Shown: piece after piece, positions 1 through 8,290 of the stretch
How positions within the stretch are numbered: the stretch's first letter is position 1
Layout: every line of letters begins with the position of its first letter
Assembly: GCA_016342345.1 (NCBI GenBank)
Contig: JAEINO010000026.1
Location: forward strand, 1 to 47,243
Origin: Pseudodesulfovibrio sp.
Lineage (GTDB): Bacteria; Desulfobacterota; Desulfovibrionia; Desulfovibrionales; Desulfovibrionaceae
Direction of reading: 5' to 3'
DNA length: 47,243 nt
Program-made: the position numbers and the translations under genes
Notes under the pieces: model-generated
Seen by the model: only the letters and a program-made list of their open reading frames with translations
Databases searched by the model: none
Told to the model about the DNA's origin: nothing

Positions 1-965
1 GTCAGGGTGTGTGATGCATAGCGTTGCCCCTCGGACCATTCGTGAGGATCGGGAAGAAGGTCTGAGACGTCTTCGGTTACATGCTTATGGTTGGTGTTGG
101 ATTTGTCATCCAAAGCCGTGAGGATGGACCCATTGTTGAGAATCGTCCTGAAATCCGTCACAACCCCACCGGCATCAATCGCGGCAATCTTCTGCCCGTA
201 GTGGTTGTCGTTGGTTCCGTCCGCATAGTCTCCGGGATCCGCAAATACTATCAAAGCCATGGCAATCCGGTCAGAACCTTGTGGCTGCAGGGCAACGTCC
301 AGAAACACTTCGGCAGGCAGGGCCGGGGCTATGATCTGCTCGGCGGCCTGGTCGATGCGGATTCCCTCAACGTAGCCGGTGCCGGGTTGCAGCTTGAATG
401 TTCCGTCATCGTTGACGACCAGATATCCATCGCCGAAGAAACAGGCTTCGCCATAAATGTCGCGGTTGGAAAGCCTCTCGCGTTCATCAATGCCTTTCAG
501 GCGGGCCGTGAAATCAATCTGCCAGGTTCCCGCTTCCACCGTGATTTCCGTGGTGGCCTGAAGCCCGGAATATTCAAGCATGAAATTGCGGGTGATGGCG
601 TTGCCCATGGTCGGGTGTGCCGTCTTCCATTTGGAAAGAGTGGGGCAGTAGGTGATGGCAACAACGGTGTCGTCGGCAGAGCTATAGAGGCCCAGCCAGT
701 TGAAATCGAAGTCGCCGATATCGGATCCGAGCAGCATGGAATAAACAACCTGATTGGGGTTGATGTATCCCTTGCCTTCAGCCGGAATGGTGTACTCGTA
801 AACAATATCCCCGGCTGCGGGTTTGGCTCCGGCTCGATCTACCGCTGCAGCCGGATCCACTCCGGCCACGTTGGCAATGATGAACTTGTCGATAACCAGG
901 GGTGTTTCCTGATTCTGGTGCAGGGCGATAAGGGCCTCGCCCGCGTTGGTAATGGCACTGCTCAT
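1..965 (-). CDS. Phage tail fibre/tail-collar protein (gpH-like), 3' end outside window
   Basis: The reading frame is open from an ATG at 965 to the window edge (321 codons) with no stop, so the protein is truncated only by the window. An AAGGAG ribosome-binding site lies 5-10 bases before the ATG. The start MSSAITNAGEALIALHQNQ, the conserved GDFDFNWLGLY region and a DNHYG segment match the N-terminal domain of P2-type tail fibres (DUF3751 family), which anchors the fibre to the baseplate. Around residues 300-310 an NHKHVTEDVSDL segment resembles the His-rich repeats found before fibre shafts. It follows gpI, as gene H does in P2. The receptor-binding end is not visible. Confidence 0.85.
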   Translation of the reverse strand, partial: MSSAITNAGEALIALHQNQETPLVIDKFIIANVAGVDPAAAVDRAGAKPAAGDIVYEYTIPAEGKGYINPNQVVYSMLLGSDIGDFDFNWLGLYSSADDTVVAITYCPTLSKWKTAHPTMGNAITRNFMLEYSGLQATTEITVEAGTWQIDFTARLKGIDERERLSNRDIYGEACFFGDGYLVVNDDGTFKLQPGTGYVEGIRIDQAAEQIIAPALPAEVFLDVALQPQGSDRIAMALIVFADPGDYADGTNDNHYGQKIAAIDAGGVVTDFRTILNNGSILTALDDKSNTNHKHVTEDVSDLLPDPHEWSEGQRYASHTL

Positions 966-974
966 GATGGCTCC

Positions 975-1586
975 TTACAGCTTGGCGGAGACAACCGCCT
1001 GGTCGTTGTTGAATTCGTGTAAGCGGGGGCCGATGGTCAACGGCGGCACGGCTGCGCATATGGTTTGGTAGTCGTTGTCAAAGGCTTCTATTCGTAGGGC
1101 TATCGGCAACGGGGAAATGATGGTCCATTCATACCTTCGGCATGTTCTGCCATAGTGCTGGATGAGCACCTGCAGCAGGTCCTGATTGTCCGCCAGTTGG
1201 GTGTCGGACAGGTACAGGGCTATGACGTCCCAATCCCGGCCTGGCATCCGTTCTTCTGTTTCAAGGTATCCCACGCCCAGTCTTTGAAAGATTCGTTTGA
1301 ACCCTTCCACGGAACCGGCATCGCGGGCATTGGCATAGGCGTATTTGACGCGCAGGCGATACAAGGCCAGGGGTTCTCCCTTGAAGCGGTCAATGTCCCG
1401 TTGCCATGCGATGAGGTTCAGGACCGCCTCGGTGCAGGTCGTTGGGTCCAGTTGCCGGGCGGGCCAGATTGCCCATTCCATGAGCAGGGTAAACCAGACC
1501 TTGGCCGCTGCCGCGAGCTTGGTCAGTTCCGGCCCGGCCATCCAGAAAGGCAGGGTTATTTCGGGGGTGGTCGGTTCTTCGGCCAT
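975..1586 (-). CDS. I: Phage tail protein I (baseplate)
   Basis: A 203-residue protein of the P2 gpI tail-protein family. gpI is a baseplate wedge component at the periphery, where the fibres attach. The family-typical features are the tryptophan-rich N-terminal half (around residues 31-65, with LLMEWAIWPARQLDPTTC and LIAWQRD) and the RLRVKYAYANARDAGSVEGF segment that follows. The start codon overlaps the stop of gene J by one base, so the J-I pair is translationally coupled. The J-I-H order is that of P2. Confidence 0.85.
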   Translation of the reverse strand: MAEEPTTPEITLPFWMAGPELTKLAAAAKVWFTLLMEWAIWPARQLDPTTCTEAVLNLIAWQRDIDRFKGEPLALYRLRVKYAYANARDAGSVEGFKRIFQRLGVGYLETEERMPGRDWDVIALYLSDTQLADNQDLLQVLIQHYGRTCRRYEWTIISPLPIALRIEAFDNDYQTICAAVPPLTIGPRLHEFNNDQAVVSAKL

Positions 1587-2761
1587 TATGCATCCCCCTG
1601 TGTCACGGTCAGCGTTCCAATCACAGGCAGGTTCATGGTCGAGACAATGTCTGCCGTTCGGTCAAATTCAACAGAGAGAAGATTCGGCAAGTTTGCGTGC
1701 AGGTCCTTGTCGAGTTGGGAAAATGAAAATCGGTTGTATGGCCATGTCTGTGTCATGGTGAAATTGGTGTTTTCACGGAAGGCGCAGCGGATCCTGTTTT
1801 CAACGTCCAGGAGGAGTGCATCCAGCTTGTCTGTGTCCAGATTGGCAATGGGATAAACCGTGACGTCCAGGTCCTGGGGCGTTTCCGGCATGGGGTAGCA
1901 GATCATGTCATCGCCGTGTCCGTGATTGCCGGAGTCCCGCACATAGCTGTTGATATTGTCCACGAACTCCTGGGGAGGTGCGCCTGTTTCCAACATGATG
2001 AAACAGTTGGCAGTGCCTGGCCCTCTTGGTCCGTCATGCTCAAAGTATAGATAATCGGTACGGATGCCCGCATATTCGGAAATGACGGCCTTGTATGCCG
2101 CGTCGTGATGATATTGACCCACCGCGCTGAACTGGTTGCGGCTGCGCAGGCGGAGTTCTTCGTCTGTTTCCTCATCGGCACCGGGAGAGGTCAACCAATC
2201 TGCCATGTTGGAAATGGACGCAATGCCGGGGATAGGTTCGGCCAGGATGGAATAGTATCCGGGTCCGAGGTTGTAGGCGGCTCCAGGTTGTTCGGCCTTG
2301 ACCGGCACAAGAAACAATTGTGTCCCGTCCAGGCAGACTGTGTCCGCAGTCACGATCACGCGGTAGACGTAGCCGTCCAGGGCAGGGCTTTCGATGATGG
2401 TTCCGGCCCTGACAATCAGCTCCCCGGCGGAAGTCTCGCGGGCAAAGGCAATGCCCCCTTCAGCGTAGGAGTCTGCCTTGCGTGTGAGGTCAACGCCCCA
2501 GGCGTAAACATCCAGCCATGCGCCGGATGCATATTTCAGGAAAGTATTGGGCAAGGCCTTGGTCACCAACAAGGTCACAAGCTGTTTGCATGGTTTGGTG
2601 ACAATGGCCGTGATGAGTCGCCAAAACGGACTCCATTTTGAATCGTTGGTTATCAGGCTGCCCTGATCCTCGTTGATCTGTTTCCACTTGGCATCCATTT
2701 CGGCTTCGGTCACAGGGACGCCAGCTTCAGCCAACATGCCCTGGAAAAGTTCGTCGCTCAT
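1586..2761 (-). CDS. J: Baseplate assembly protein J
   Basis: A 391-residue protein of the gpJ/Mu gp47 baseplate wedge family. These proteins form the edge of the hexagonal baseplate in contractile-tailed phages. Visible family features include the segment with FARETSAGELIVRAGTIIESP (about residues 105-125), the GPGYYSILAEPIPGI stretch, and ADEETDEELRLRSRNQFSAVG, the classic 'tDeelR.R' signature. The length is larger than P2 gpJ (about 300) but usual for Mu gp47-like members. It overlaps the preceding DUF2590 gene by 4 bases (ATGA), indicating coupled translation. Confidence 0.88.
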   Translation of the reverse strand: MSDELFQGMLAEAGVPVTEAEMDAKWKQINEDQGSLITNDSKWSPFWRLITAIVTKPCKQLVTLLVTKALPNTFLKYASGAWLDVYAWGVDLTRKADSYAEGGIAFARETSAGELIVRAGTIIESPALDGYVYRVIVTADTVCLDGTQLFLVPVKAEQPGAAYNLGPGYYSILAEPIPGIASISNMADWLTSPGADEETDEELRLRSRNQFSAVGQYHHDAAYKAVISEYAGIRTDYLYFEHDGPRGPGTANCFIMLETGAPPQEFVDNINSYVRDSGNHGHGDDMICYPMPETPQDLDVTVYPIANLDTDKLDALLLDVENRIRCAFRENTNFTMTQTWPYNRFSFSQLDKDLHANLPNLLSVEFDRTADIVSTMNLPVIGTLTVTQGDA

Positions 2762-3090
2762 TTGGCCTCCAGCTTGAAATCAACAGGACCGAATTCAACA
2801 GTCTCGGCCACAAGGTAGAACACGCCGAGTTCGGGTTCATGTATCTCGCAGGATCCGGGAACGATTCGTTCGTCGTTGTCCACGGCCATGGTCAACTCGA
2901 CCAGGTTCTCTGCTTTCTTTCGTTCGTCCCGGTTGGCGACCAAATCTACCAGCAACCCGGTTTCCCGGATCATGTGCTTGATGTCCTGGGCAATGGAGTC
3001 CCGGTCAAAACACCGGGCCGGGATGCCTCCCACGTCCAGGGTCAGGTCGTCGTCGGTGACGAGGATGTCGAAATATTTGGATTCGGGCAT
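2758..3090 (-). CDS. DUF2590 family phage baseplate-region protein
   Basis: A 110-residue protein recognised as DUF2590 by the DILVTDDDLTLDVGGIP start, the IAQDIKHMIRETGLL core and the DERIVPGSCEI strand. The family occurs between tape measure and gene J in HP1/kappa-type phages. In that position, and in its 'D.....QD..H.i.E.G' pattern, it resembles the gpW/gp25 lysozyme-like baseplate proteins of P2 and T4. The baseplate wedge role is inferred from position and this resemblance. It overlaps gene J by 4 bases. Confidence 0.75.
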   Translation of the reverse strand: MPESKYFDILVTDDDLTLDVGGIPARCFDRDSIAQDIKHMIRETGLLVDLVANRDERKKAENLVELTMAVDNDERIVPGSCEIHEPELGVFYLVAETVEFGPVDFKLEAK

Positions 3091-3093
3091 GGG

Positions 3094-4863
3094 TTATGTT
3101 TCCAGGGATATGAGTTCTTTTATGGTCTGACTGTCTGTCTGGTCATGGAAATGGATATTTTGCTGACCGACTGTTTTCTGATTGCTTTGGTGGGAAGCAA
3201 AAGTCTTGGCAATGTGGTTTGTCACGCCGCCCGGTTGCACGGTTGACCGTCTGGGGGCTTCAAGTGATGGGGATGTCGCTGGAGGACCGGAGGATGATTC
3301 CAGCCCGACATAAGCCATAATGCCGCCGATGTTGTCCATTACCCAACCAATGGGATTGATCAGGGCCTCCAGGTAGCCGAGTAGCCCGTCGATGACGCCC
3401 ATGATTGCTTGTCCCCAGGATGTGTCCATGAAGGCGGCTTTCAAGTCGTCCCACCAATAGATAACGGCGGCCACGCCAGCGATAAGCAAGACAATGCCCG
3501 CGATAATCAACCCTATTGGGTTTGCAAGCATGGCCGCGTTGACCGCCCACATGACGGCCTTGAAAATCCCAAGGGTGACAGAAAAAGCTGCGGATACTCC
3601 TTTGGCAAACAGGGTAGCCATGCCCCAGCCGATGGTCGCAATGCGAACGATTCCGGCGATCATGGCAAGGCCTCCGAGGGCAGCGGTCAAGCCGATGACG
3701 GACAGGATCCCGTATCCGATCCACCGGGTGATGTTTGGAAATTCGGTTGTCCACCGGGTCATGGCTGCAGCTCCGTCTGCCATGCCGTCAATGACCGGAT
3801 TAAGGGCAGGCATAAGGGCGAAACCCAAGCCGGTTGCCAGGGCCGTGACTCCTTCGCCTATGCGCATCAATGGCGTTACCATTTTGGAGGCCATCTCCTC
3901 GGCCTTTTCCATGCCGGTGACCTTGCCGAGTTTGTCCATGGATTCGGTCAGGCCGTCCGTATCGGCCATCAACAGCTTGATGAGCGATACGGCTTCGTCT
4001 GATCCAAAGGCGTCCTTCAGGGCATCGGATTCGGCCAGGCTCAATGTGTCGCCGAACTTGCCCTGAAGCTTGCCCAGAATATCCAGCATGCCGAGCAGAT
4101 TGCCTTCGGAGTCAACAAAGGAAAGGCCGAGTTTGTCTTGTGCCTTGCCAGCCCCGGCCAGAAAAGCCTTGTACTTGGTACCCGCTTCGCTGCCGGACAT
4201 GGTGGCCTGAAGTCTACCGAGGACGGCCATTTGTTCGGTCATTTTTATGCCTGCAGCCGTGGCGTTGGCTCCAAGCGCGGTCCAACCTGCAGCCCACTTG
4301 GAACCATCGGTCTTGAACATTTGAACGGCGGTGGCGGTTTGTCCGGCCAGCAGCTCTATCCAGTTGCCCTTGCCCATGGCAGCGGCCTGTTGCTTGAAAA
4401 TGCCGTGCATGGTTCCCATGTAATCGGTGATGGTACCCGCGTCGGACTTGGTGGCCGAGGCCAGCACGTTGCCCGCGTTGGTGAACACGGCCAGATCGTT
4501 GCCCTTCAGTCCCTCAATGGAAGACTGGATATCATAGGCGGATCGGACAAAGCCTTCCGCAGCTCGGCCATATTTGACGGAATAGGCCAGGGCCTCGTTG
4601 GACAGGCCTTTCAGGGCATTCTCTCCAACATCAAGGCTTGCCACTTCTCCCAGGGCGCGTTGCATCTGTTCTGCAGGATTGATGAAGCGGTACAGGGAAT
4701 ATCCTGCCGCGCCCACGCCCATGGCACCAGTGCCGATCTGACCAAAGGCCGCCTGAGAGGATGAAGCCATCCCCCCAAGCGTCTTCTGGATGCGGCGGAC
4801 CGGGGCTGAAACCCGGTCCAGCAAATTGATAGCGAAGGTCAGTTTTTCAAGTTTGGTGCTCAT
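3094..4863 (-). CDS. Tail tape measure protein (TP901 type)
   Basis: A 589-residue protein whose length would set tail length and which is ejected during DNA delivery. It begins with the LTFAINLLDRVSAPVRRIQKTL segment typical of TP901-type tape measures. The central part (about residues 80-300) contains the 'A.yS..yG' and 'TIT.YMGTM.G' elements of the PhageMin_Tail domain. Hydrophobic segments (about 365-475) are rich in Ala, Gly and Ile and could insert in the membrane. Its ATG lies one base after the stop of the frameshifted chaperone (TAG C ATG), the normal gene order in tailed phages. Confidence 0.9.
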   Translation of the reverse strand: MSTKLEKLTFAINLLDRVSAPVRRIQKTLGGMASSSQAAFGQIGTGAMGVGAAGYSLYRFINPAEQMQRALGEVASLDVGENALKGLSNEALAYSVKYGRAAEGFVRSAYDIQSSIEGLKGNDLAVFTNAGNVLASATKSDAGTITDYMGTMHGIFKQQAAAMGKGNWIELLAGQTATAVQMFKTDGSKWAAGWTALGANATAAGIKMTEQMAVLGRLQATMSGSEAGTKYKAFLAGAGKAQDKLGLSFVDSEGNLLGMLDILGKLQGKFGDTLSLAESDALKDAFGSDEAVSLIKLLMADTDGLTESMDKLGKVTGMEKAEEMASKMVTPLMRIGEGVTALATGLGFALMPALNPVIDGMADGAAAMTRWTTEFPNITRWIGYGILSVIGLTAALGGLAMIAGIVRIATIGWGMATLFAKGVSAAFSVTLGIFKAVMWAVNAAMLANPIGLIIAGIVLLIAGVAAVIYWWDDLKAAFMDTSWGQAIMGVIDGLLGYLEALINPIGWVMDNIGGIMAYVGLESSSGPPATSPSLEAPRRSTVQPGGVTNHIAKTFASHQSNQKTVGQQNIHFHDQTDSQTIKELISLET

Positions 4864-4864
4864 G

Positions 4865-5325
4865 CTATCCTTTGAAGGCTTTGCCTATGCCGTTGGTCAC
4901 GGCCACCTGCATTTTTTCCCAATAGTCCTTCTCCAAAAACAAGGCCTCGCCCATGGTCTGCAGTGTCAGTTTCCGTCCAGGGAACCACTTGTGATGAAAG
5001 ACAGTCATTTGCGCCAGGGCGGTGTCGCCTATTCGTTCGGCGACTTGCTCGACTTTCCCACGGTGATGACAATGTCCGGGGTGAATTCTTCCATCAGCTT
5101 GGCGGTCACATTAATTGCCATGCCAGGGAGTTTGAGCAGTTCCTTCAGGGCGTCCTTGCTGTCGGAACTGACAGTCCGCATCAACAGGTTGTGCGCCGGA
5201 GCCACCTTGTTGCTGGGCATAACCTCGTTGACATATGCCGTGTGGTCCTTTGCGGTCATGTTGAAAGTGATGTCCGTGCCATTGATGGTCAAAACGATGG
5301 TCTTTTCCATGCTGTTCTCCTCCAA
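4865..5325 (-). CDS. Tail assembly chaperone, -1 frameshift product (E-E' type)
   Basis: The short chaperone frame (5029-5325) reads through codons 90-91 as G GGA AAG, a -1 slippery heptamer identical to that of lambda gpG-GT. Shifting back one base joins it to a second frame of 62 codons (VEQVAERIGDTALAQ to IGKAFKG), ending at the TAG at 4865-4867, one base before the tape measure ATG. The fusion would be 153 residues. The second frame has no convincing start or ribosome-binding site of its own, and its codon use is protein-like (KWFPGRKLTLQTMGEALFLEK). In tailed phages the long form recruits the tape measure and the short form coats it. The frameshift is inferred from sequence. Confidence 0.75.
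5029..5325 (-). CDS. Tail assembly chaperone, short form
   Basis: A 98-residue protein placed directly upstream of the tape measure gene, the standard position for the gpE/gpG tail chaperone. It starts MEENSMEKTIVLTINGTDITF, and the NGTDITFNMTAKDHTAYVNEVM region resembles the phage tail assembly chaperone families that share this N-terminal strand pattern. A second possible start is the internal ATG at codon 6. The GGAGGA ribosome-binding site lies 5-6 bases upstream of the first ATG, which favours it. It should bind the tape measure before tail tube polymerisation. The last eight codons lie beyond the slippery site and are absent from the long form. Confidence 0.8.
   Translation of the reverse strand: MEENSMEKTIVLTINGTDITFNMTAKDHTAYVNEVMPSNKVAPAHNLLMRTVSSDSKDALKELLKLPGMAINVTAKLMEEFTPDIVITVGKSSKSPNE
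5053..5059 (-). other. Programmed -1 ribosomal frameshift site GGGAAAG
   Basis: On the minus strand the heptamer GGGAAAG falls exactly in X XXY YYZ phase (G GGA AAG) over codons 90-91 of the chaperone gene. Stops in the two frames (zero frame TAG at 5029-5031, -1 frame TAG at 4865-4867) give 98- and 153-residue products. It is the same heptamer used by the lambda G-GT pair. No strong downstream pseudoknot was identified by eye. Confidence 0.75.
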
Positions 5326-5330
5326 GGATT

Positions 5331-5543
5331 TTATTTTATTGTTTCAAAAGCTATTCTCATGCACAGCCCGGTCAGTCCGGCCAGGCAACCCCAGACCATG
5401 CGTTCCAGGGTCCTGATTTTCACGTTGTTGCTCGAACAACGTCGGGCAATATTGATTTCGCGGATGTCTTCCTGAATTGCCTTGACCCTCTCATCGATGC
5501 GGACAAGGAGGTCTTGCAAATCCTGCCTGTCAGGGGGAGTCAT
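5331..5543 (-). CDS. Small coiled-coil plus membrane-segment protein of the lysis block (XhlA-like)
   Basis: A 70-residue protein with a charged amphipathic helix (residues 5-32, LQDLLVRIDERVKAIQEDIREI) followed by one hydrophobic segment (about 50-66, VWGCLAGLTGLCMRIAF). This topology resembles XhlA/haemolysin-type accessory holin proteins. It overlaps the upstream holin gene by 4 bases, so a lysis-related role is inferred. An alternative is a spanin-like or antiholin function; no lipobox or signal peptide is visible. Confidence 0.55.
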   Translation of the reverse strand: MTPPDRQDLQDLLVRIDERVKAIQEDIREINIARRCSSNNVKIRTLERMVWGCLAGLTGLCMRIAFETIK

Positions 5544-6070
5544 TCGTCTCCGCCTTTCTTGCTGGCGGCAAAGCCCCGGACTTCCATGAGCCGAGTAAAC
5601 AAGGGCATGAGGTTTTTGACGGTGCGTTCTCCAAACAGGAAACCAAGCACGAGGATATTCAAGGCCAGAATCAAGGCTCCCTCGGCGGTATAGCTGCCGG
5701 TGGCGGTGGTCATTTTTACGCTCCAGGAACCACTGAAAATCTGCCAGTCCGTGAACAAGGTAAAGACCCCGAAGGACGGACGTAGGCAGCCGCGAATGAA
5801 AATAATGATCGGGCCGATAATGGGGATAGACTTCAAATCCTTGGCCGTGCCTTCCAGGGCAGCCGCACGCTTGGTCACTTCCTGATCCGCTTTTACGGCC
5901 AGGGCCATGAGGGCGCGTTCGTGCTCATGTTCGGCCTTACTGATCCGTGCCGACAATTCGGATTTTTCCTTGTCGCTCATGGAAGGGGGGAAGTAGCCCT
6001 TGACGGTGTCGGCAATGGTTTTGACCACGCCGCCTCCGAAAAAATCGGCAACTTTGCTGACGAATCCCAT
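5540..6070 (-). CDS. Holin of the 3-transmembrane (GTA-holin-like) family
   Basis: A 176-residue protein with a soluble N-terminal half (MGFVSKVADFFGGGVVKTIADTVKGYF, then a charged helix with KAEHEHERALMALAVKADQEV) and a hydrophobic C-terminal half. The IPIIGPIIIFIRGCLRPSFGVF and LILALNILVLGFLFGERTVKNL segments match the Holin_3TMs family seen in gene-transfer agents and P2-like phages. Holins form inner-membrane lesions that release or activate the endolysin. Its start overlaps the stop of the DUF5675 gene by one base, and its end overlaps the coiled-coil protein by 4, so the three form one lysis cassette. Confidence 0.75.
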   Translation of the reverse strand: MGFVSKVADFFGGGVVKTIADTVKGYFPPSMSDKEKSELSARISKAEHEHERALMALAVKADQEVTKRAAALEGTAKDLKSIPIIGPIIIFIRGCLRPSFGVFTLFTDWQIFSGSWSVKMTTATGSYTAEGALILALNILVLGFLFGERTVKNLMPLFTRLMEVRGFAASKKGGDE

Positions 6071-6483
6071 TATGCCTCCCTGGTTGCTTTTGTGACACGC
6101 AACTCGAATTCATCCACGGACGCGGCAATGGCAAGGAAGTCTCTGCAGGTTGCGCCGGAGGTAATGACGCCGCGCCCACCATTGCAAGGGCCATAATGTC
6201 GCCCCAGGAGAATGCAGCCATGCGTATCTCGTTTGATATTGCCGGGGTGAAACAGGATGTTTGTTCGGCCTGGGACGTTGGCAATCTCATAGGTCGGGCC
6301 AAAGTGGGGGGAGTTCACTTTCTTGCAGAGATACACACCTTCCGGGATGCAAGAAATGTCAGGGGCATTGCCTTTGTCCGGCGGTTCCAGGGTCACACAG
6401 AAAACCTTGCCGTCCAGTTTCAGGACGCCAAAGGTTCCATCCTCGGATTTTTCCAGACGGGTGAGTTCGGCCAAATTGATCAT
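6070..6483 (-). CDS. DUF5675 protein, possible phage endolysin (L,D-transpeptidase-like HGC motif)
   Basis: A 137-residue protein, starting at the ATG at 6483 because GGAGG lies 7 bases upstream; longer readings have no such site. The sequence matches DUF5675 (LTRLEKSEDGTFGVLKLDGKVFCVTLE at the N-terminus, CIPEGVY in the middle). Residues around 88-106 read NILFHPGNIKRDTHGCILLG, recalling the H-x-n-[ST]-H-G-C catalytic motif of YkuD-type L,D-transpeptidases. No other muralytic gene is visible between the tail genes, and it directly precedes the holin. An endolysin role is inferred. Confidence 0.6.
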   Translation of the reverse strand: MINLAELTRLEKSEDGTFGVLKLDGKVFCVTLEPPDKGNAPDISCIPEGVYLCKKVNSPHFGPTYEIANVPGRTNILFHPGNIKRDTHGCILLGRHYGPCNGGRGVITSGATCRDFLAIAASVDEFELRVTKATREA

Positions 6484-6485
6484 GG

Positions 6486-6686
6486 TTATCCCTCCAGGGC
6501 GGTTTGACATTTGACGCACAACTTGACGCCGGGGATTGCAAGTCGCCGAGCCTCCGGTATGACCTTGCCGCATTCGGCGCATGTCTTCCGGCTGGGGGCG
6601 TCGGTGTTCTTCATTCCGGCGTTGGCTATGGCCGCGTCTCGGGCCATGCGTTCCAGGTCGGTTGCGTTGTCGCAGAAGTCAGCCAT
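6486..6686 (-). CDS. DksA/TraR-type C4 zinc-finger protein
   Basis: A 66-residue protein with the DksA/TraR zinc finger CAECGKVIPEARR followed by CVKCQ (cysteines near residues 35, 38, 56, 59) and an acidic-start N-terminal helix (MADFCDNATDLERMARDAA). TraR-like proteins enter the RNA polymerase secondary channel and mimic DksA with ppGpp. Phage-borne copies are common in P2-like late operons. The stop codon contains the spacer of the ribosome-binding site of the downstream DUF5675 gene. A host-transcription-modulating role is family knowledge, not shown here. Confidence 0.8.
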   Translation of the reverse strand: MADFCDNATDLERMARDAAIANAGMKNTDAPSRKTCAECGKVIPEARRLAIPGVKLCVKCQTALEG

Positions 6687-6695
6687 GCCGTGCCT

Positions 6696-7148
6696 CTAGA
6701 TCAGGTTTTCGGTTTCAGCAGCATCCAGATATGGAACGCCGTTGATGTGAATGAAGTCCGGGCTGGTGACGTCGAAGGCGATTTTCAGAACGGTTTTTTC
6801 TCCGCCCTTGGAATCATTGTCCAACAGGCTTTCCAGCTTGAACTTGCAGCCAAAGGCCTCGACTTTGAATTCCTCATCGCCGGTATTGGCGTATGTATGG
6901 ATGTCGAAGGTGGGCATGCCCCGCCATGATCCGGCAGCCTTGGCCTGCTCGGAAAGCAGGTTGAAGTTGGCAACGTCCATTTCGACTTCACCGGAGGCCT
7001 CCACATCGCCATCGACGTATCCGTTGGGGACGCCGCCGGACTTGGCGACTCCGCTGTTGTCGGTGATGGACAGCGTCAGTTTGTCAACATGCACCAGCAT
7101 GTCGCCGATGGTGGTATCAAAACTCTTTCCAGATATTCTCTTGCCCAT
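6696..7148 (-). CDS. Phage tail tube protein (DUF2597 / HP1 Orf24-like)
   Basis: A 150-residue protein recognised by MGKRISGKSFDTTIGDMLVHVDKLTLSITDN and the GYVDGDVEASGEVEMD segment of the DUF2597 family, the tail tube of HP1/kappa-type contractile phages. It follows the sheath gene, as expected for a sheath-tube pair, and corresponds in role to P2 gpFII. It should form hexameric rings inside the sheath. Confidence 0.8.
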   Translation of the reverse strand: MGKRISGKSFDTTIGDMLVHVDKLTLSITDNSGVAKSGGVPNGYVDGDVEASGEVEMDVANFNLLSEQAKAAGSWRGMPTFDIHTYANTGDEEFKVEAFGCKFKLESLLDNDSKGGEKTVLKIAFDVTSPDFIHINGVPYLDAAETENLI

Positions 7149-7156
7149 GACGCCTC

Positions 7157-8275
7157 CTATTCAGCGTAGTTGGTCAGGTCCAACAGGATGTTGCAGGTGA
7201 TTTTCTTGGGGCAGTTGTAAGGACGTGCGGCCATGTAAAGGCTCACGCTGGTCTTGGTGATCCACTTGATGACAATGTCGCCATCCTTGGGTGGTTCGAT
7301 TTCGCCGGGAAAGGTGGTTCCCAAAATTTCCACGCTCTTGCTCATCTCGCGCAGGGGGCGCATGAAATAGCTTTCGTGGGAGGAGATGGAGGCCGGGGTG
7401 GAGTTCAACTTGCGGTCGGCGACCTTGGGTACTGCCAGCAGGTAGACCTTGCGCATGGCCTTGTGGACAACGCGCAAATGCTCAATGACCTGAAAGTCTC
7501 CGCCGGGGATGTCGAGGACATTGCCGTCTCCGAAGTAGACGCCTGGATAATCGGGATACCACTGAGGTACTGACCAGCGTTCTGCATCCATGGCGGTCAA
7601 ATTTGCCATGCTGATTTCGATGTCATCCATATCCATGGGCTTTATGGAGCGGATCCCGACAACCGCGCCGGTGATGACGCGCATGGGGGAGTCGGCAATG
7701 GTGACGGAATTGTCGCAGAGTCGTCCGCAATACACGCCCTGGTCATCCGGCCAAATGGTGGCAACCGGGTTGACCTGGTCACAGGCCAAATCATTCAACA
7801 GGGCGTTGCGGCTGGTGGTAAAATCGCTCCACGATTCGGTGGCCGGGTCAATGGCCGTGCATGTGGGGATGAAGATCATGGGGCGCATGTATTGGCCCAT
7901 GATGGCCTCGGCCTTGGCCTGCATGGCTTCGATTTCGGCAGAGGAAGTCACGGCGTCAGTGATGACAATGGCCTCGCAGGACATATGCTCCATGGCATAA
8001 TCCACGGCATCAGCCCAGGTTCCGGCGGCTTCCAGGGGATAGACGGCGGCGTTCCAGTTCTGCCCCGCGTTGACTTTTGCGGCCTGTACCTGCGTTTTCA
8101 GGTTGCAGGCTTCGGCTCCCAGGAGCACGTCCATATCCGAGTCGTTGTTGACGTTCAGCAAAGAACCTTCGTTGGTCCCGTTGCCCCGGCCTATGAACAG
8201 GAAGAAGCGTTCGACGTCCCGAAGTTCTCCCTGCAGCAAATTGAGTTTGTTTACCTGTACACTGCCCAGCGACAT
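7157..8275 (-). CDS. Phage tail sheath protein (DUF2586)
   Basis: A 372-residue protein with the DUF2586 signatures: an N-terminal VNKLNLLQGELRDVERFFLFIG segment, the DMDVLLGAEACNLK helix, and a C-terminal segment with YFMRPLREMSKSVEI and GDIVIKWITKTSVSLYMAARPYNCPK. The last is the conserved sheath fold strand region. It is the functional counterpart of P2 gpFI, contracting to drive the tube through the envelope. It is followed 8 bases later by the tube gene. Confidence 0.85.
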   Translation of the reverse strand: MSLGSVQVNKLNLLQGELRDVERFFLFIGRGNGTNEGSLLNVNNDSDMDVLLGAEACNLKTQVQAAKVNAGQNWNAAVYPLEAAGTWADAVDYAMEHMSCEAIVITDAVTSSAEIEAMQAKAEAIMGQYMRPMIFIPTCTAIDPATESWSDFTTSRNALLNDLACDQVNPVATIWPDDQGVYCGRLCDNSVTIADSPMRVITGAVVGIRSIKPMDMDDIEISMANLTAMDAERWSVPQWYPDYPGVYFGDGNVLDIPGGDFQVIEHLRVVHKAMRKVYLLAVPKVADRKLNSTPASISSHESYFMRPLREMSKSVEILGTTFPGEIEPPKDGDIVIKWITKTSVSLYMAARPYNCPKKITCNILLDLTNYAE

Positions 8276-8290
8276 ATGCGGACTCCTGTT

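Noticed and set aside
4860..5072. 70-codon open frame on the minus strand overlapping the chaperone
   Set aside because: It is the +1 frame of the chaperone region, with Arg/His/Ser-rich non-protein-like composition. The -1 frame gives the convincing extension.
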